Of a DNA stretch of 35,970 bases, positions 1-7,273 are shown piece after piece. Below the pieces are notes generated by a model. That model had not been told where the DNA came from. It did not search any database and saw only the letters and a program-made list of their open reading frames with translations. Source of the DNA: an uncultured Collinsella sp. (lineage in GTDB: Bacteria > Actinomycetota > Coriobacteriia > Coriobacteriales > Coriobacteriaceae). The position numbers were made by a program, and so were the translations under genes. Positions within the stretch are counted from its first letter, which is position 1. Each line of letters opens with the position of its first letter. Where the stretch lies: assembly GCA_900545835.1 (NCBI GenBank), contig URBB01000004.1:1-35970 (forward strand), in the 5' to 3' direction.

Positions 1-8
1 AAAGGGCG

Positions 9-30
9 GAGGCGGGGCATGCCCCGCCTC
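9..30. repeat. 22-bp perfect GC-rich palindrome
   Basis: The two 11-base arms are exact reverse complements, giving a strong hairpin on either strand. On the minus strand it is followed by a short run ending in CCCTTT, on the plus strand by TTACACC. It may be a terminator of a gene outside the window, but the T-tracts are weak, so the role is unsure. Confidence 0.45.
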
Positions 31-249
31 TTACACCACATCTCTGTGCGCTACCGAGGTCTATCGAAATTACTTCATTTTGTCTCAAGGTTGAGCCAAA
101 TTAGCGTACATCTGTTGCGCAAAATGAGCAAAAATGGCTTCATGAAATGTCTCTATTTTCATGTCAGTACTCATCTTTACCACTTTTTGACCACAGGGAC
201 ATCTACCGCGCGAAATCGATATGTCAAATCTGCCAAAACGGCCCATAAC
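31..249. other. AT-rich intergenic stretch with a 29-codon ORF
   Basis: About 220 bases without a recognisable gene, lower in GC than the surroundings. On the minus strand, positions 85-174 form an ATG-to-TGA reading frame of 29 codons, starting MSTDMKIETF and ending YANLAQP, with no good Shine-Dalgarno sequence. I recognise no family. The stretch lies downstream of the tRNA-Leu terminator and could be a dispersed intergenic repeat or a small peptide gene. Confidence 0.35.
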
Positions 250-274
250 AAAAAAGCTCCCATTGCTGGGAGCT
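250..274 (-). terminator. Intrinsic terminator after tRNA-Leu
   Basis: On the minus strand an 8-bp perfect stem (AGCTCCCA/TGGGAGCT, 4-nt loop) is followed directly by a T6 run. It starts 12 bases past the CCA end of the tRNA. Confidence 0.85.
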
Positions 275-285
275 CTTTCATTCAA

Positions 286-372
286 TGGTGCGGGCGAAAG
301 GACTTGAACCTTCATGGGGTTGCCCCCATACGGACCTGAACCGTACGCGTCTGCCAATTCCGCCACGCCCGC
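286..372 (-). tRNA. tRNA-Leu (anticodon CAG)
   Basis: An 87-nt class II tRNA with encoded 3' CCA. The acceptor stem is GCGGGCG paired with CGCCCGC. The anticodon arm has loop TTCAGGT, giving anticodon CAG for CUG codons. A long variable arm (stem TGGGG/CCCCA) and the T-loop TTCAAGT are present, as expected for tRNA-Leu. It has its own likely promoter in the gap to tatD and its own terminator, so it can be transcribed alone although it follows tatD by only 43 bases. Confidence 0.95.
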
Positions 373-383
373 GTGCAGGAATT

Positions 384-412
384 AGAATAACGGAGCGCCA
401 CCACGAACGCAA
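384..412 (-). promoter_or_regulatory. Predicted promoter of tRNA-Leu
   Basis: On the minus strand a -35-like TTGCGT (407-412) and a -10-like TATTCT (384-389) are separated by 17 bases. The predicted start lies a few bases before the tRNA 5' end. This is read from consensus only. Confidence 0.5.
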
Positions 413-415
413 GAA

Positions 416-1333
416 CTATTTTTGAAAAAGTTTGCAGGCATTCTCCCAAGCGGCTTGCGCGATTGTTTCGGCGTCCTCACCAGTGCGATCGACACGGTCG
501 TTAACCAGCGCGTTTGCCGTAATGGAGATCATTGCGGGCTCGCATTCAAGACCGCGAATGGGCTCCGGAGCCATATACGGGCAATCCGTCTCGAACAAAA
601 TTCGATCGAGTGGGGTTGCCGCGAATGCCTCGCGCACGTCGTCGTTGCGCTTAAAGGTGGCCGCACCACCATAGGCGATATAGCAGCCCAGCTCCACAAA
701 GCGCTCCATCGTAGCGCGGTCCTCGCCAAAGCAGTGCAGCACACAACCGGCCTGGGGCACGCCCACCTCACGAAGCACGTTGTAGGCGTCCACGTGCGAG
801 GTGCGCTCCTGGTCCGTGTCCTCGTGACGCAGATGCAGCTCCACCGGCACGTTACGGCACACGGCAAGCTCGAGCTGGCGCGCCATGCAGTCAATCTGCA
901 CGTTATGGGGTGCCGGCGCGATATCGTCGTCATAGTCCATGTGGTAGTCCAGGCCAATTTCGCCGATACCGGCGCACAAAGGGTCATCGAGCGCGGCAAC
1001 GACCTGCGCGTGAATGTCGTCGGTATAATCCGGCGCGCCATAGGGGTGAACGCCAGCGAGATACTTGATCTGCGGAATATCCCGCATCGGCAAAATCTCG
1101 CGCACGAGCCAGTCACTATAGTCCGTCACGCTGCGCTTGTCGGCGATGGGGTCGAACATCGTCACCAGCAGGTCGACGCCCGCGGCTTTGGCGCGCACGA
1201 GCGTCTCGGGCACTTCTTTGCCCCAGAACGAAAGCAGATGCGCATGCGTGTCGGCAAGCGGTGCCAAGGGCACGGGACAAGCAACCGTCTTCTTTTTCTT
1301 AGTAAACGTCACGCGCTCGGCATCAGGCATCAT
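416..1333 (-). CDS. tatD: TatD family metal-dependent hydrolase
   Basis: 305 aa. TatD proteins are TIM-barrel metal-dependent phosphodiesterases/DNases of the amidohydrolase superfamily, cytoplasmic, linked to DNA repair and turnover. Visible ligand motifs are DTHAH (residues 28-32), GEIGLDYH with the metal-binding Glu, ELHLRHED, LHCFGE, and the late FETDCPYMAPEP containing the conserved Asp. The protein is somewhat longer than the usual 255-265 aa because of a short basic N-terminal tail with a KKKK run before the first strand. The ATGATG start overlaps the end of ksgA by 11 bases, which implies translational coupling. The ksgA-tatD pairing is common in Gram-positive bacteria. The in vivo substrate cannot be told from sequence. 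Confidence 0.93.
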   Translation of the reverse strand: MMPDAERVTFTKKKKTVACPVPLAPLADTHAHLLSFWGKEVPETLVRAKAAGVDLLVTMFDPIADKRSVTDYSDWLVREILPMRDIPQIKYLAGVHPYGAPDYTDDIHAQVVAALDDPLCAGIGEIGLDYHMDYDDDIAPAPHNVQIDCMARQLELAVCRNVPVELHLRHEDTDQERTSHVDAYNVLREVGVPQAGCVLHCFGEDRATMERFVELGCYIAYGGAATFKRNDDVREAFAATPLDRILFETDCPYMAPEPIRGLECEPAMISITANALVNDRVDRTGEDAETIAQAAWENACKLFQK

Positions 1334-2183
1334 GGATTAGCTCCTGGGCCAGACGGATAAAGTCGGCAACGTCAAGCGTCTCGGCGCGCGTGGTGGGCGC
1401 GATATCGCAAGCCACAAAGGCGGCATCGAGCACGTCCTTGGCAAAACCGTTGGCGCTCATGGAATTGCGGATGGTCTTGCGACGCTGAGCAAATGCAGCG
1501 TCGATCACGCGGGCCACAAACTCGCGATCGAGTCCCTCGGGCACCACGCCGTCAACACGGTCGATACGCACGACGGCCGAGTCCACGTGCGGCGCCGGCA
1601 TAAAGCAACGCGGCGGCACCTCAAAGCGACCCGTAACCTGCGCATACAGGCCGAGCTTTGTCGTGTAGCCGCCATAGGTCTTGTTGCCCGGCGTTGCGGC
1701 AATACGATCGGCAACCTCCTTTTGCACCATGACGACGGCGCGCTTGAGCGCGGGCATCGTCTGGAAGAACTGCAGGATGATTGTCGCCGCCACGTTATAG
1801 GGCAAGTTCGCGACAAACACCGTGGGTTCACCACCGGCGGCCTGCTCAATCTGCTCCGGCGTCACTTTGAGCGCGTCGCCCATGATAAAGCGGAAGTTGG
1901 CATAGTCAGCGGCGTGAGCATCGAGCACCGGCTCGAGCTCGGGATCTGCCTCAATCGACGTAACGCACGCCGCCTCCTGCAGCAGGGCCAACGTCAGCGT
2001 GCCGCAACCCGGGCCGACCTCGAGCACGCGCTCATCGCCCGCAAGCTCAGCGAGCTCACAGATACGTTCGATCACATGGTTGTCGATCAGGAAGTTCTGG
2101 CCCAGGCGATGCTTGGTCGCAAGGCCAAACTCCTCTAGCAGCTCCCTAGTTGCCGTGGGGTTTGCCAAAGGCGAAGTTGTCAT
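1323..2183 (-). CDS. ksgA: 16S rRNA (adenine(1518)/(1519)-N6)-dimethyltransferase
   Basis: 286 aa, the usual size. It dimethylates two adjacent adenines in helix 45 of 16S rRNA late in 30S assembly, using S-adenosylmethionine. Visible motifs are the family N-terminal LGQNFL (residues 27-32), the SAM-binding VLEVGPGCGTLT (53-64), and the catalytic NLPY (126-129). The start is supported by AAGGAGG a few bases upstream. The gene follows the metG terminator by about 30 bases, so it may have its own promoter or receive read-through. Loss of ksgA function is known to give kasugamycin resistance; no defect is visible here. Confidence 0.96.
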   Translation of the reverse strand: MTTSPLANPTATRELLEEFGLATKHRLGQNFLIDNHVIERICELAELAGDERVLEVGPGCGTLTLALLQEAACVTSIEADPELEPVLDAHAADYANFRFIMGDALKVTPEQIEQAAGGEPTVFVANLPYNVAATIILQFFQTMPALKRAVVMVQKEVADRIAATPGNKTYGGYTTKLGLYAQVTGRFEVPPRCFMPAPHVDSAVVRIDRVDGVVPEGLDREFVARVIDAAFAQRRKTIRNSMSANGFAKDVLDAAFVACDIAPTTRAETLDVADFIRLAQELIHDA

Positions 2184-2214
2184 GGTTGCCTCCTTAACAT
2201 GGTGGCTGCATCGT

Positions 2215-2251
2215 AAAGCAAAAGGGCATGGACCGTTGCGGCCATGCCCTT
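2215..2251 (-). terminator. Intrinsic terminator after metG
   Basis: On the minus strand a 10-bp perfect stem (AAGGGCATGG/CCATGCCCTT) with a 10-base loop is followed by a T-rich run (TTTTGCTTT). It lies between metG and ksgA and should reduce or end metG transcription before ksgA. Confidence 0.78.
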
Positions 2252-2293
2252 ACAGCTAAACAGCAAATTGCCGATATGGCGCTCGCGCGGTCT

Positions 2294-3895
2294 CTACGCC
2301 AGACGCGGGAACAGCGGATCGCCCTTCTCGACGGGCTGACCGCCGGCAAGCAGGCCCCAAGTGCAAATGCCCTTGAGGTCGTCGCTCGCGGCCTCGCCCT
2401 CACAGGACAGACGGCGCAGGGCCTCGGCAGAAGTCTGGGGCATGAGCGGCATCAGCAGGTGAGCGGCAATGCGGATGGCCTCGAGCAGGTTGTAGATCAC
2501 AAATGCCAGCTCGTCAGCCTTGGCCTCGTCCTTGGCAAGTGCCCAAGGCTCGGAGTCCTCGATGTAGTGGTTGGCGGCGTGGATGAGCTCCATGACCTCG
2601 TCCTTGGCTCCACCGTAATCGAGCACGTCCATCTTGGCCATGTAGCGGTCGACCAGACCATCGGCGATCTTTGCCAGCGGGTTGTCGAACGCATCGAACG
2701 ATGCGGGCTTGGCGGGCGCGCAACCGTCAAAGTACTTGCCGCTCATGTTGAGCGAACGCGAGATAAGGTTGCCCCAGCTGTTGGCCAGGTCGGCGTTGTA
2801 GACCTGCTCCATGCGATCGAAGCTGATGGCACCGTCGGTACCGGGGACGACGTCGGTCATGAAGTAGTAGCGATAGCCCTCGACGCCCAACATGTCGATA
2901 ACGTCCTGCGGAGCGATGGCGTTGCCGCGGCTCTTGGACATCTTCTCAGCCTTGCCGGTCTCGGCATTGCGCACGGTCAGGAAGCCGTGGGCAAAGACGT
3001 GCTCGGGCAGGGCCTCGCCGATGGCCATGAGCATGGCGGGCCAAATGACGCAGTGGAAGCGGATGATGTCCTTGCCCACGATGTGGAACTGCGCGGGCCA
3101 GCGATAGGCCAGCTCGGCACGCGCCTCGTCGGTGTCGACACCGTAGCCGACGGCCGTCATATAGTTGAGCAGCGCATCGAACCACACGTAGGTCACGTGA
3201 CCCTCGTCAAACGGGACCTGAATGCCCCAGTCAAAGCTCGTACGGCTCACGGAAAGGTCGTTAAGGCCGCCCTCGACAAAGCTGCGAACCTCGTTCATGC
3301 GGAACGCAGGCTCGACAAAGTCGGGGTGCTCGTCATAGAGCTTGAGCAGCTTGTCCTGGAAGGCGGAAAGCTTAAAGAAGTAGGACTCCTCCTGCACGCG
3401 CTCAAGCGGACGGTGGCAGTCGGGGCACAAGTGCTGGCCGACGCTGCCGTACTCTTCGTCGCCCTTCTGGACCTGCGTATCGGTAAAGTAGGTCTCGTCA
3501 GGCACGCAATACCAGCCGTCGTAGCTGCCCTTATACAGGTAGCCGGACTCCTTCATGCGCTCCCACAGGTACTGCACGGCATGATGCTGGCGCGGCTCGG
3601 TGGTGCGGATGAAGTCATCATTGGAAATCTCGAGCTTGCTCCAAAGCTCCTTGAAGTGCGGAGCCTGGCTGTCGGTCCACTCCTGCGGCGTCATGCCGTG
3701 CTTGGCTGCGGCCTCGGCGACCTTCTCGCCGTGCTCGTCCATGCCGGTCAGGAACTTGACGTTATAGCCGGCGGAGCGGCGATAGCGAGCCTGAACGTCA
3801 GCGATGATGGTGGAATAAGCCGTGCCCAGGTGCGGGTCGGCGTTGACGTAGTAGATGGGCGTCGTGATAAAGAACGAAGGCTTGCTTTGATCCAT
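2294..3895 (-). CDS. metG: Methionine--tRNA ligase
   Basis: 533 aa. It charges tRNA-Met with methionine in the cytoplasm. The class I signature HIGH appears as PHLGTAY (residues 21-27) and the second ATP-binding loop as KMSKS (318-322). The connective-peptide knuckle keeps CPDC, as in metal-binding one-knuckle MetRS types. The C-terminal part is the all-helical anticodon-binding domain (WGNLISR, ALAKD). The protein ends after that domain and lacks the tRNA-binding EMAP-like domain of longer MetRS, so it is the short form. GGAGG is well placed before the ATG. It follows rsmI by about 70 bases, and a possible -10 TAGAAT lies in that gap. Confidence 0.97.
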   Translation of the reverse strand: MDQSKPSFFITTPIYYVNADPHLGTAYSTIIADVQARYRRSAGYNVKFLTGMDEHGEKVAEAAAKHGMTPQEWTDSQAPHFKELWSKLEISNDDFIRTTEPRQHHAVQYLWERMKESGYLYKGSYDGWYCVPDETYFTDTQVQKGDEEYGSVGQHLCPDCHRPLERVQEESYFFKLSAFQDKLLKLYDEHPDFVEPAFRMNEVRSFVEGGLNDLSVSRTSFDWGIQVPFDEGHVTYVWFDALLNYMTAVGYGVDTDEARAELAYRWPAQFHIVGKDIIRFHCVIWPAMLMAIGEALPEHVFAHGFLTVRNAETGKAEKMSKSRGNAIAPQDVIDMLGVEGYRYYFMTDVVPGTDGAISFDRMEQVYNADLANSWGNLISRSLNMSGKYFDGCAPAKPASFDAFDNPLAKIADGLVDRYMAKMDVLDYGGAKDEVMELIHAANHYIEDSEPWALAKDEAKADELAFVIYNLLEAIRIAAHLLMPLMPQTSAEALRRLSCEGEAASDDLKGICTWGLLAGGQPVEKGDPLFPRLA

Positions 3896-3964
3896 GGGGT
3901 TTGTCCTCCAGAAAAACGTTGCATACAGGGGATGATTCTAGCGCAAGGGCTGGATATCCTCCAT

Positions 3965-4843
3965 CTATTGCATATCGAGCACCATGGCATAGACATCGCG
4001 CTTGCGGCGCGAATACTTCTGAGACAGGCGCTTGGCCACCGCAGACGCGGGCTCCCCCTCCTCGAGCGCGGCGCGGATATCCTCGCGCAGGGCCTCGTCG
4101 GGATCCGCTGCCGCGGCGCCAACCGGCACGATACCGGCCTCCTCATCCTCGCTCGGCGGCGCGATGACCAGCGCAATCTCGCCCTTTACCTCGCCGCGAG
4201 CACGCAGCTCCTCGGCAAGCTGGGCAGCGGGCCCGCGCAAGACTTCCTCGTGCAGCTTGGTGAGCTCGCGGCAGACGGCAACCTCACGCTGGGGAAAGAC
4301 CTCCACCACGGCCTCGAGCGTCGCCACGATGCGATGTGGAGACTCGTAGAAGATGAGCGCGCCAGGCACCACGGCAAGGCGCTGCAAACGACGCACGCGG
4401 TCGCCATGCTTTCGGCCCAAAAAGCCCTCGAAGAAAAAATGCTCGCAGGGAATGCCGGACGAAACGAGCGCCGTGACGCAAGCAGAGGGCCCGGGGATAA
4501 CTTCGACGGGCACATCGGCCTCACGCGCTGCCTCGACCAGCGCCTGGCCGGGGTCGGACACACTCGGCATGCCGGCGTCCGAGGCAAAGGCGAGGGTCTC
4601 CCCCGCCAGCAGGCGGTCGACCAGGCCGGCGGCGCGACTGGCGATCACATTCTCGTCGCAACGGACAAGCGGCTTGGAAATGCCCAGATGCATCAGCAGC
4701 TTTGACGTCACACGCGTGTCTTCGCAGCAAATGGCATCGGCGGCGGCAAAGGCCTCGCCAACGCGCGGGGACAGGTCGCCCAGGTTGCCGATGGGCGTGC
4801 CGATCACATAGAGTTTGCCCGTATGGGCGCTGTTTTGCGTCAT
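3965..4843 (-). CDS. rsmI: 16S rRNA (cytidine(1402)-2'-O)-methyltransferase
   Basis: 292 aa. RsmI methylates the ribose 2'-OH of C1402 in the 30S decoding centre. The tetrapyrrole-methylase fold shows GTPIGNLGDLSPR near residues 15-27, CCEDTRVTSKLL, the SDAGMPSVSDPG substrate loop, EVIPGPSA, and FFFEGFLGRK followed by FYESPHR. The C-terminus ends in a basic, Arg/Lys-rich helix (KRLSQKYSRRKRD) likely to touch rRNA. Its start lies 6 bases after the stop of the GH5-like gene, so the two are co-transcribed and its ribosome binding site falls inside the end of that gene. The pairing appears positional; I see no functional link. Confidence 0.96.
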   Translation of the reverse strand: MTQNSAHTGKLYVIGTPIGNLGDLSPRVGEAFAAADAICCEDTRVTSKLLMHLGISKPLVRCDENVIASRAAGLVDRLLAGETLAFASDAGMPSVSDPGQALVEAAREADVPVEVIPGPSACVTALVSSGIPCEHFFFEGFLGRKHGDRVRRLQRLAVVPGALIFYESPHRIVATLEAVVEVFPQREVAVCRELTKLHEEVLRGPAAQLAEELRARGEVKGEIALVIAPPSEDEEAGIVPVGAAAADPDEALREDIRAALEEGEPASAVAKRLSQKYSRRKRDVYAMVLDMQ

Positions 4844-4849
4844 ATCAAC

Positions 4850-5911
4850 CTATTCAATCATGCCGCGCTCGAGCGTACCGAGTGCCGCGCGGGCGTCCCA
4901 TGCTGCAATGCGCTTCTCGGTCTTCCACGTTTGGAAGAACCAACCGGCAGCCGGCGCAAACGAAGCCAGCTGGTTGGCGATAAACACGCGCTCGTAGGCA
5001 TTGCGGCCCTCGGGCGTAACCGACGAGTTGGCAAAGATCGCCGCGCCCGACCATTCGCCCACCAGCACGGGGAACCCTGTCGAGATCGCTTCTTTAAGCT
5101 CGCGCTTGTTACGCGAAATCGCCGTCGTCAGCCCGCGGGGGCTCGTGATGTCGAGCGCATACTCGTCGCGGTAATGGTACAGGTGAAGGTCCATGTAGAC
5201 GTTCTTGTACTTGGCACCGCGCATAAAATGCTTCCACTCGCTGGGATGCCCCGAAGACGAGAAGACGACGATCTTATCCTCGGGCATATACGAACGGACG
5301 AGCTCGTAGGCATCGCGATAGAAATTGCGCAAGTAGTGGGCCGGAATTCCATCCGTCATGGTAAAGAGGCTCTTGCGGACGCTCATCTGCGGCGTGTCCA
5401 GCAGCTCAATGCCCAGCAGGCTCTCGGCCTCGCCGTAGCGATCGGCCAAGCGCTCGAGCACGTCGAGTGCGACATGACGGCCGTTGGTGGACGAATGCCA
5501 CTCGGCAACAGCCTCCGGCGTGGTGGGCGAATCGTTGGAATCGCCCTGGCCACCGGGCACCGTCGCCAGATCGAGCAGCACGCGGATGTCGTACTTGGCA
5601 GCCCACTCAATTGCACGGTCGATGTAGTCGACAACCGAGATGTAGGACGCATCGGCCTCCTGCGAACCAAAGGCATACCAGGGCACCGGCAGACGCACGG
5701 CATTGAGACCGATCTGCGCCATGCGGCGAAAATCGTCCTCACTCACAAACGTCTCGTAATGACGGCGCATGCGCTCGTTATAGGCGGCGGTGCCCATGGC
5801 CTCCTGCAGCTCGGCCGCGTTGGATGCACCGGTCGCCGCGTATAGCGACGGGGTCACCCAAGGCTCGGGAATAAACCAGCCAGAGAGATTAACGCCGAGT
5901 ATCCTCTCCAT
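4850..5911 (-). CDS. GH5-like glycoside hydrolase fold protein, altered active site
   Basis: 353 aa from the ATG at 5909-5911, chosen because AAGGGGG precedes it and the protein there begins MERILGVNLSGW, matching the usual start of exo-beta-1,3-glucanase-like GH5 proteins (NLGGWLVLEPW). The in-frame extension to 6085 has no family character. No signal peptide is seen, so it is probably cytoplasmic. The nucleophile motif is intact (VGEWSG, Glu286). The acid/base motif normally read as ELLNEP is ELLDTP here, with Asp172 and Thr173 in place of Asn-Glu. Such a protein may be inactive, use another proton donor, or bind glycans without cleaving them. It heads a two-gene unit with rsmI. Family assignment is firm; activity is doubtful. 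Confidence 0.8.
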   Translation of the reverse strand: MERILGVNLSGWFIPEPWVTPSLYAATGASNAAELQEAMGTAAYNERMRRHYETFVSEDDFRRMAQIGLNAVRLPVPWYAFGSQEADASYISVVDYIDRAIEWAAKYDIRVLLDLATVPGGQGDSNDSPTTPEAVAEWHSSTNGRHVALDVLERLADRYGEAESLLGIELLDTPQMSVRKSLFTMTDGIPAHYLRNFYRDAYELVRSYMPEDKIVVFSSSGHPSEWKHFMRGAKYKNVYMDLHLYHYRDEYALDITSPRGLTTAISRNKRELKEAISTGFPVLVGEWSGAAIFANSSVTPEGRNAYERVFIANQLASFAPAAGWFFQTWKTEKRIAAWDARAALGTLERGMIE

Positions 5912-5976
5912 CACTGCCCCCTTCGGATCGTGCAGGCCGAGCCTGCATCGTATTGCATAGGAAAAGTATCGTTTTG

Positions 5977-6016
5977 AGTATACCCGCGCGTGCGGACAGA
6001 CGACCGAACGGTCTGT
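5977..6016 (-). promoter_or_regulatory. Predicted promoter with inverted repeat, GH5-like gene
   Basis: On the minus strand a -10 TATACT (5977-5982) lies about 65 bases before the start codon. Where the -35 should be there is no consensus hexamer but a perfect inverted repeat ACAGAC-N9-GTCTGT (5996-6016), whose middle also contains GACCG-N2-CGGTC. This layout suggests a dimeric regulator, for example of TetR type, contacting the -35 region. That is inference. Confidence 0.45.
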
Positions 6017-6163
6017 AAAGTGACGCGAAAGTGAGAGGAATATCTGGGAACAGGCGGGCTCGGGATGGTGCGACGAGATGTGCACGCACGTCGGAAGTAA
6101 GCGCCGGAAAGCGCATCCCGCTCTGGGTCAAAATAATGGGATGCATTTTCCGCGGAACCCCAC

Positions 6164-6197
6164 AAAAAAAGAAAAAGGACCCCTTTGCAGAGGTCCT
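6164..6197 (-). terminator. Intrinsic terminator after tRNA-Phe
   Basis: On the minus strand the hairpin AGGACC/GGTCCT is followed by a T-rich run (TTTTTCTTTTTTT). It lies within 15 bases of the tRNA 3' end. Confidence 0.8.
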
Positions 6198-6210
6198 AGT
6201 CAATTCAAGG

Positions 6211-6283
<73 letters not shown>

Positions 6284-6315
6284 ATTTGAGGTGTGCCTTG
6301 TTTCAAGGCTTGATT

Positions 6316-6343
6316 AGTATAACCAAGGACGCGTTCCGGTCAA
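6316..6343 (-). promoter_or_regulatory. Predicted promoter of tRNA-Phe
   Basis: On the minus strand -35 TTGACC (6338-6343) and -10 TATACT (6316-6321) are 16 bases apart, close to consensus. The start of transcription would fall about 25-30 bases before the tRNA, leaving a short leader for processing. The promoter sits just past the end of the Tad operon. Confidence 0.7.
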
Positions 6344-6440
6344 CCGAGAATTTTAAAAAAGTTTTTGAGCACAGCCTCGGTTCTATAAATCGGCACGTCA
6401 GAGGCATCAGCCGGCAGCAAGAAGTTTTTCGCTCAGTCCC

Positions 6441-6800
6441 TTAAGCCGGCACGCGTTGGAGAGCAGGGGTCGAAACAATGATTGAAGGGCGCTCTAGTAC
6501 GGCCCAGGCGCCGGGGCAGGAGCACATACGCCAGGGACGTACGTTTTCGTAGCATACGAGGACATAGCCGCGCGCATCGATGAAGGCGATGTCGATGGGA
6601 TAGGCCATAAAACACGTATGGACCGAAGAGCAGCGTGGAAACGCCATGACGAGCGGCAGGCCGTTGGCGGCAACCGGACGCCGTCCCAGCATGCCGCGCA
6701 GGCGCACGACAAACGACTCCGCCACCGCAAACTCGGCCGGCGTCCAACCCAGCCTGTTGAGTGCCCGCGCGTAGGCGATGTAGGACGAGACCGCGGTCAC
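6441..6800 (-). CDS. DUF192 family protein, last gene of Tad operon
   Basis: 119 aa from a GTG at 6798-6800, chosen because it overlaps the upstream stop by four bases (GTGA), typical of coupled genes, with GGGGGTGG just before. A longer in-frame ATG version to 6905 would overlap the upstream gene much more. The second half carries the DUF192 pattern: a hydrophobic strand GLPLVMAFPRCS, then FMAYPIDIAFIDARGYVL, then the SCPGAWAVLERP turn. DUF192 proteins are small beta-barrels of unknown biochemical role, usually secreted or periplasmic. This one has no signal peptide from the chosen start. Its place at the end of the pilus operon suggests a pilus-related task, but nothing in the protein itself shows this. 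Confidence 0.72.
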   Translation of the reverse strand: MTAVSSYIAYARALNRLGWTPAEFAVAESFVVRLRGMLGRRPVAANGLPLVMAFPRCSSVHTCFMAYPIDIAFIDARGYVLVCYENVRPWRMCSCPGAWAVLERPSIIVSTPALQRVPA

Positions 6801-7273
6801 ATGACCACCCCCGGACGCCATGGATCGACCGTCACCGCGCGCTCGTGCGACAACGTTGTCGGCGCCCCCAGCGAAACGCCAGCGATGCTGAGAGAAGTCG
6901 GCCACGGCTCATAGTGCATGGTGCAGGTGTAGGTCCTAAACGTACCGGATAGGGAGAGCAGGCCACCATCCGATGCCTCCGCGCCTTGCTCGCTCGACAC
7001 TTCGATCTGTAAGTCATAGCCTTCCATGGCATTCAGAATTTGAGTCTGAACCGTCGCCGAGGCATCGGCAGAGCTTTCGTCGCCCTCCCCCTCCGACGCC
7101 ACGGCGTGCGCCAACACGATGTCGGGTACCACGCGGTCGAAGCGCGCGACAGCGCTGGCAAAGATCATGACGTTGTACACGATGAGTGCCAGCACCAGCA
7201 AAACGGGCGTAACCACCGCCATCTCCACCGTCGCTTGGGCGCGCTCCTCGCGCAGACGCATGCGGATACTCAT
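6797..7273 (-). CDS. TadE/TadF-like minor pilin (pseudopilin)
   Basis: 158 aa. It has a short charged leader, then a class III prepilin-like motif AQATVEM (residues 12-18, Glu17) and a hydrophobic segment of about 23 residues (MAVVTPVLLVLALIVYNVMIFA), the TadE N-terminal layout. The rest is a soluble outer domain rich in Ser, Glu and Ala. Proteins of this type are processed by a prepilin peptidase and help assemble Flp pili. Its start shares a base with the stop of the upstream TadG-like gene and its stop overlaps the DUF192 start, so it is co-translated with both. It could equally be called TadF. Confidence 0.78.
   Translation of the reverse strand: MSIRMRLREERAQATVEMAVVTPVLLVLALIVYNVMIFASAVARFDRVVPDIVLAHAVASEGEGDESSADASATVQTQILNAMEGYDLQIEVSSEQGAEASDGGLLSLSGTFRTYTCTMHYEPWPTSLSIAGVSLGAPTTLSHERAVTVDPWRPGVVM

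Noticed and set aside
2228..4705. 825-codon open frame on the plus strand opposite metG and rsmI
   Set aside because: It mirrors two well-supported genes, has a low-complexity Leu/Val/His/Gly composition and no ribosome binding site. Long antisense frames are expected from the codon bias of GC-rich genes.
5912..6085. N-terminal extension of the GH5-like gene
   Set aside because: It covers the predicted promoter, has no family similarity, and a better ribosome binding site precedes the internal ATG.
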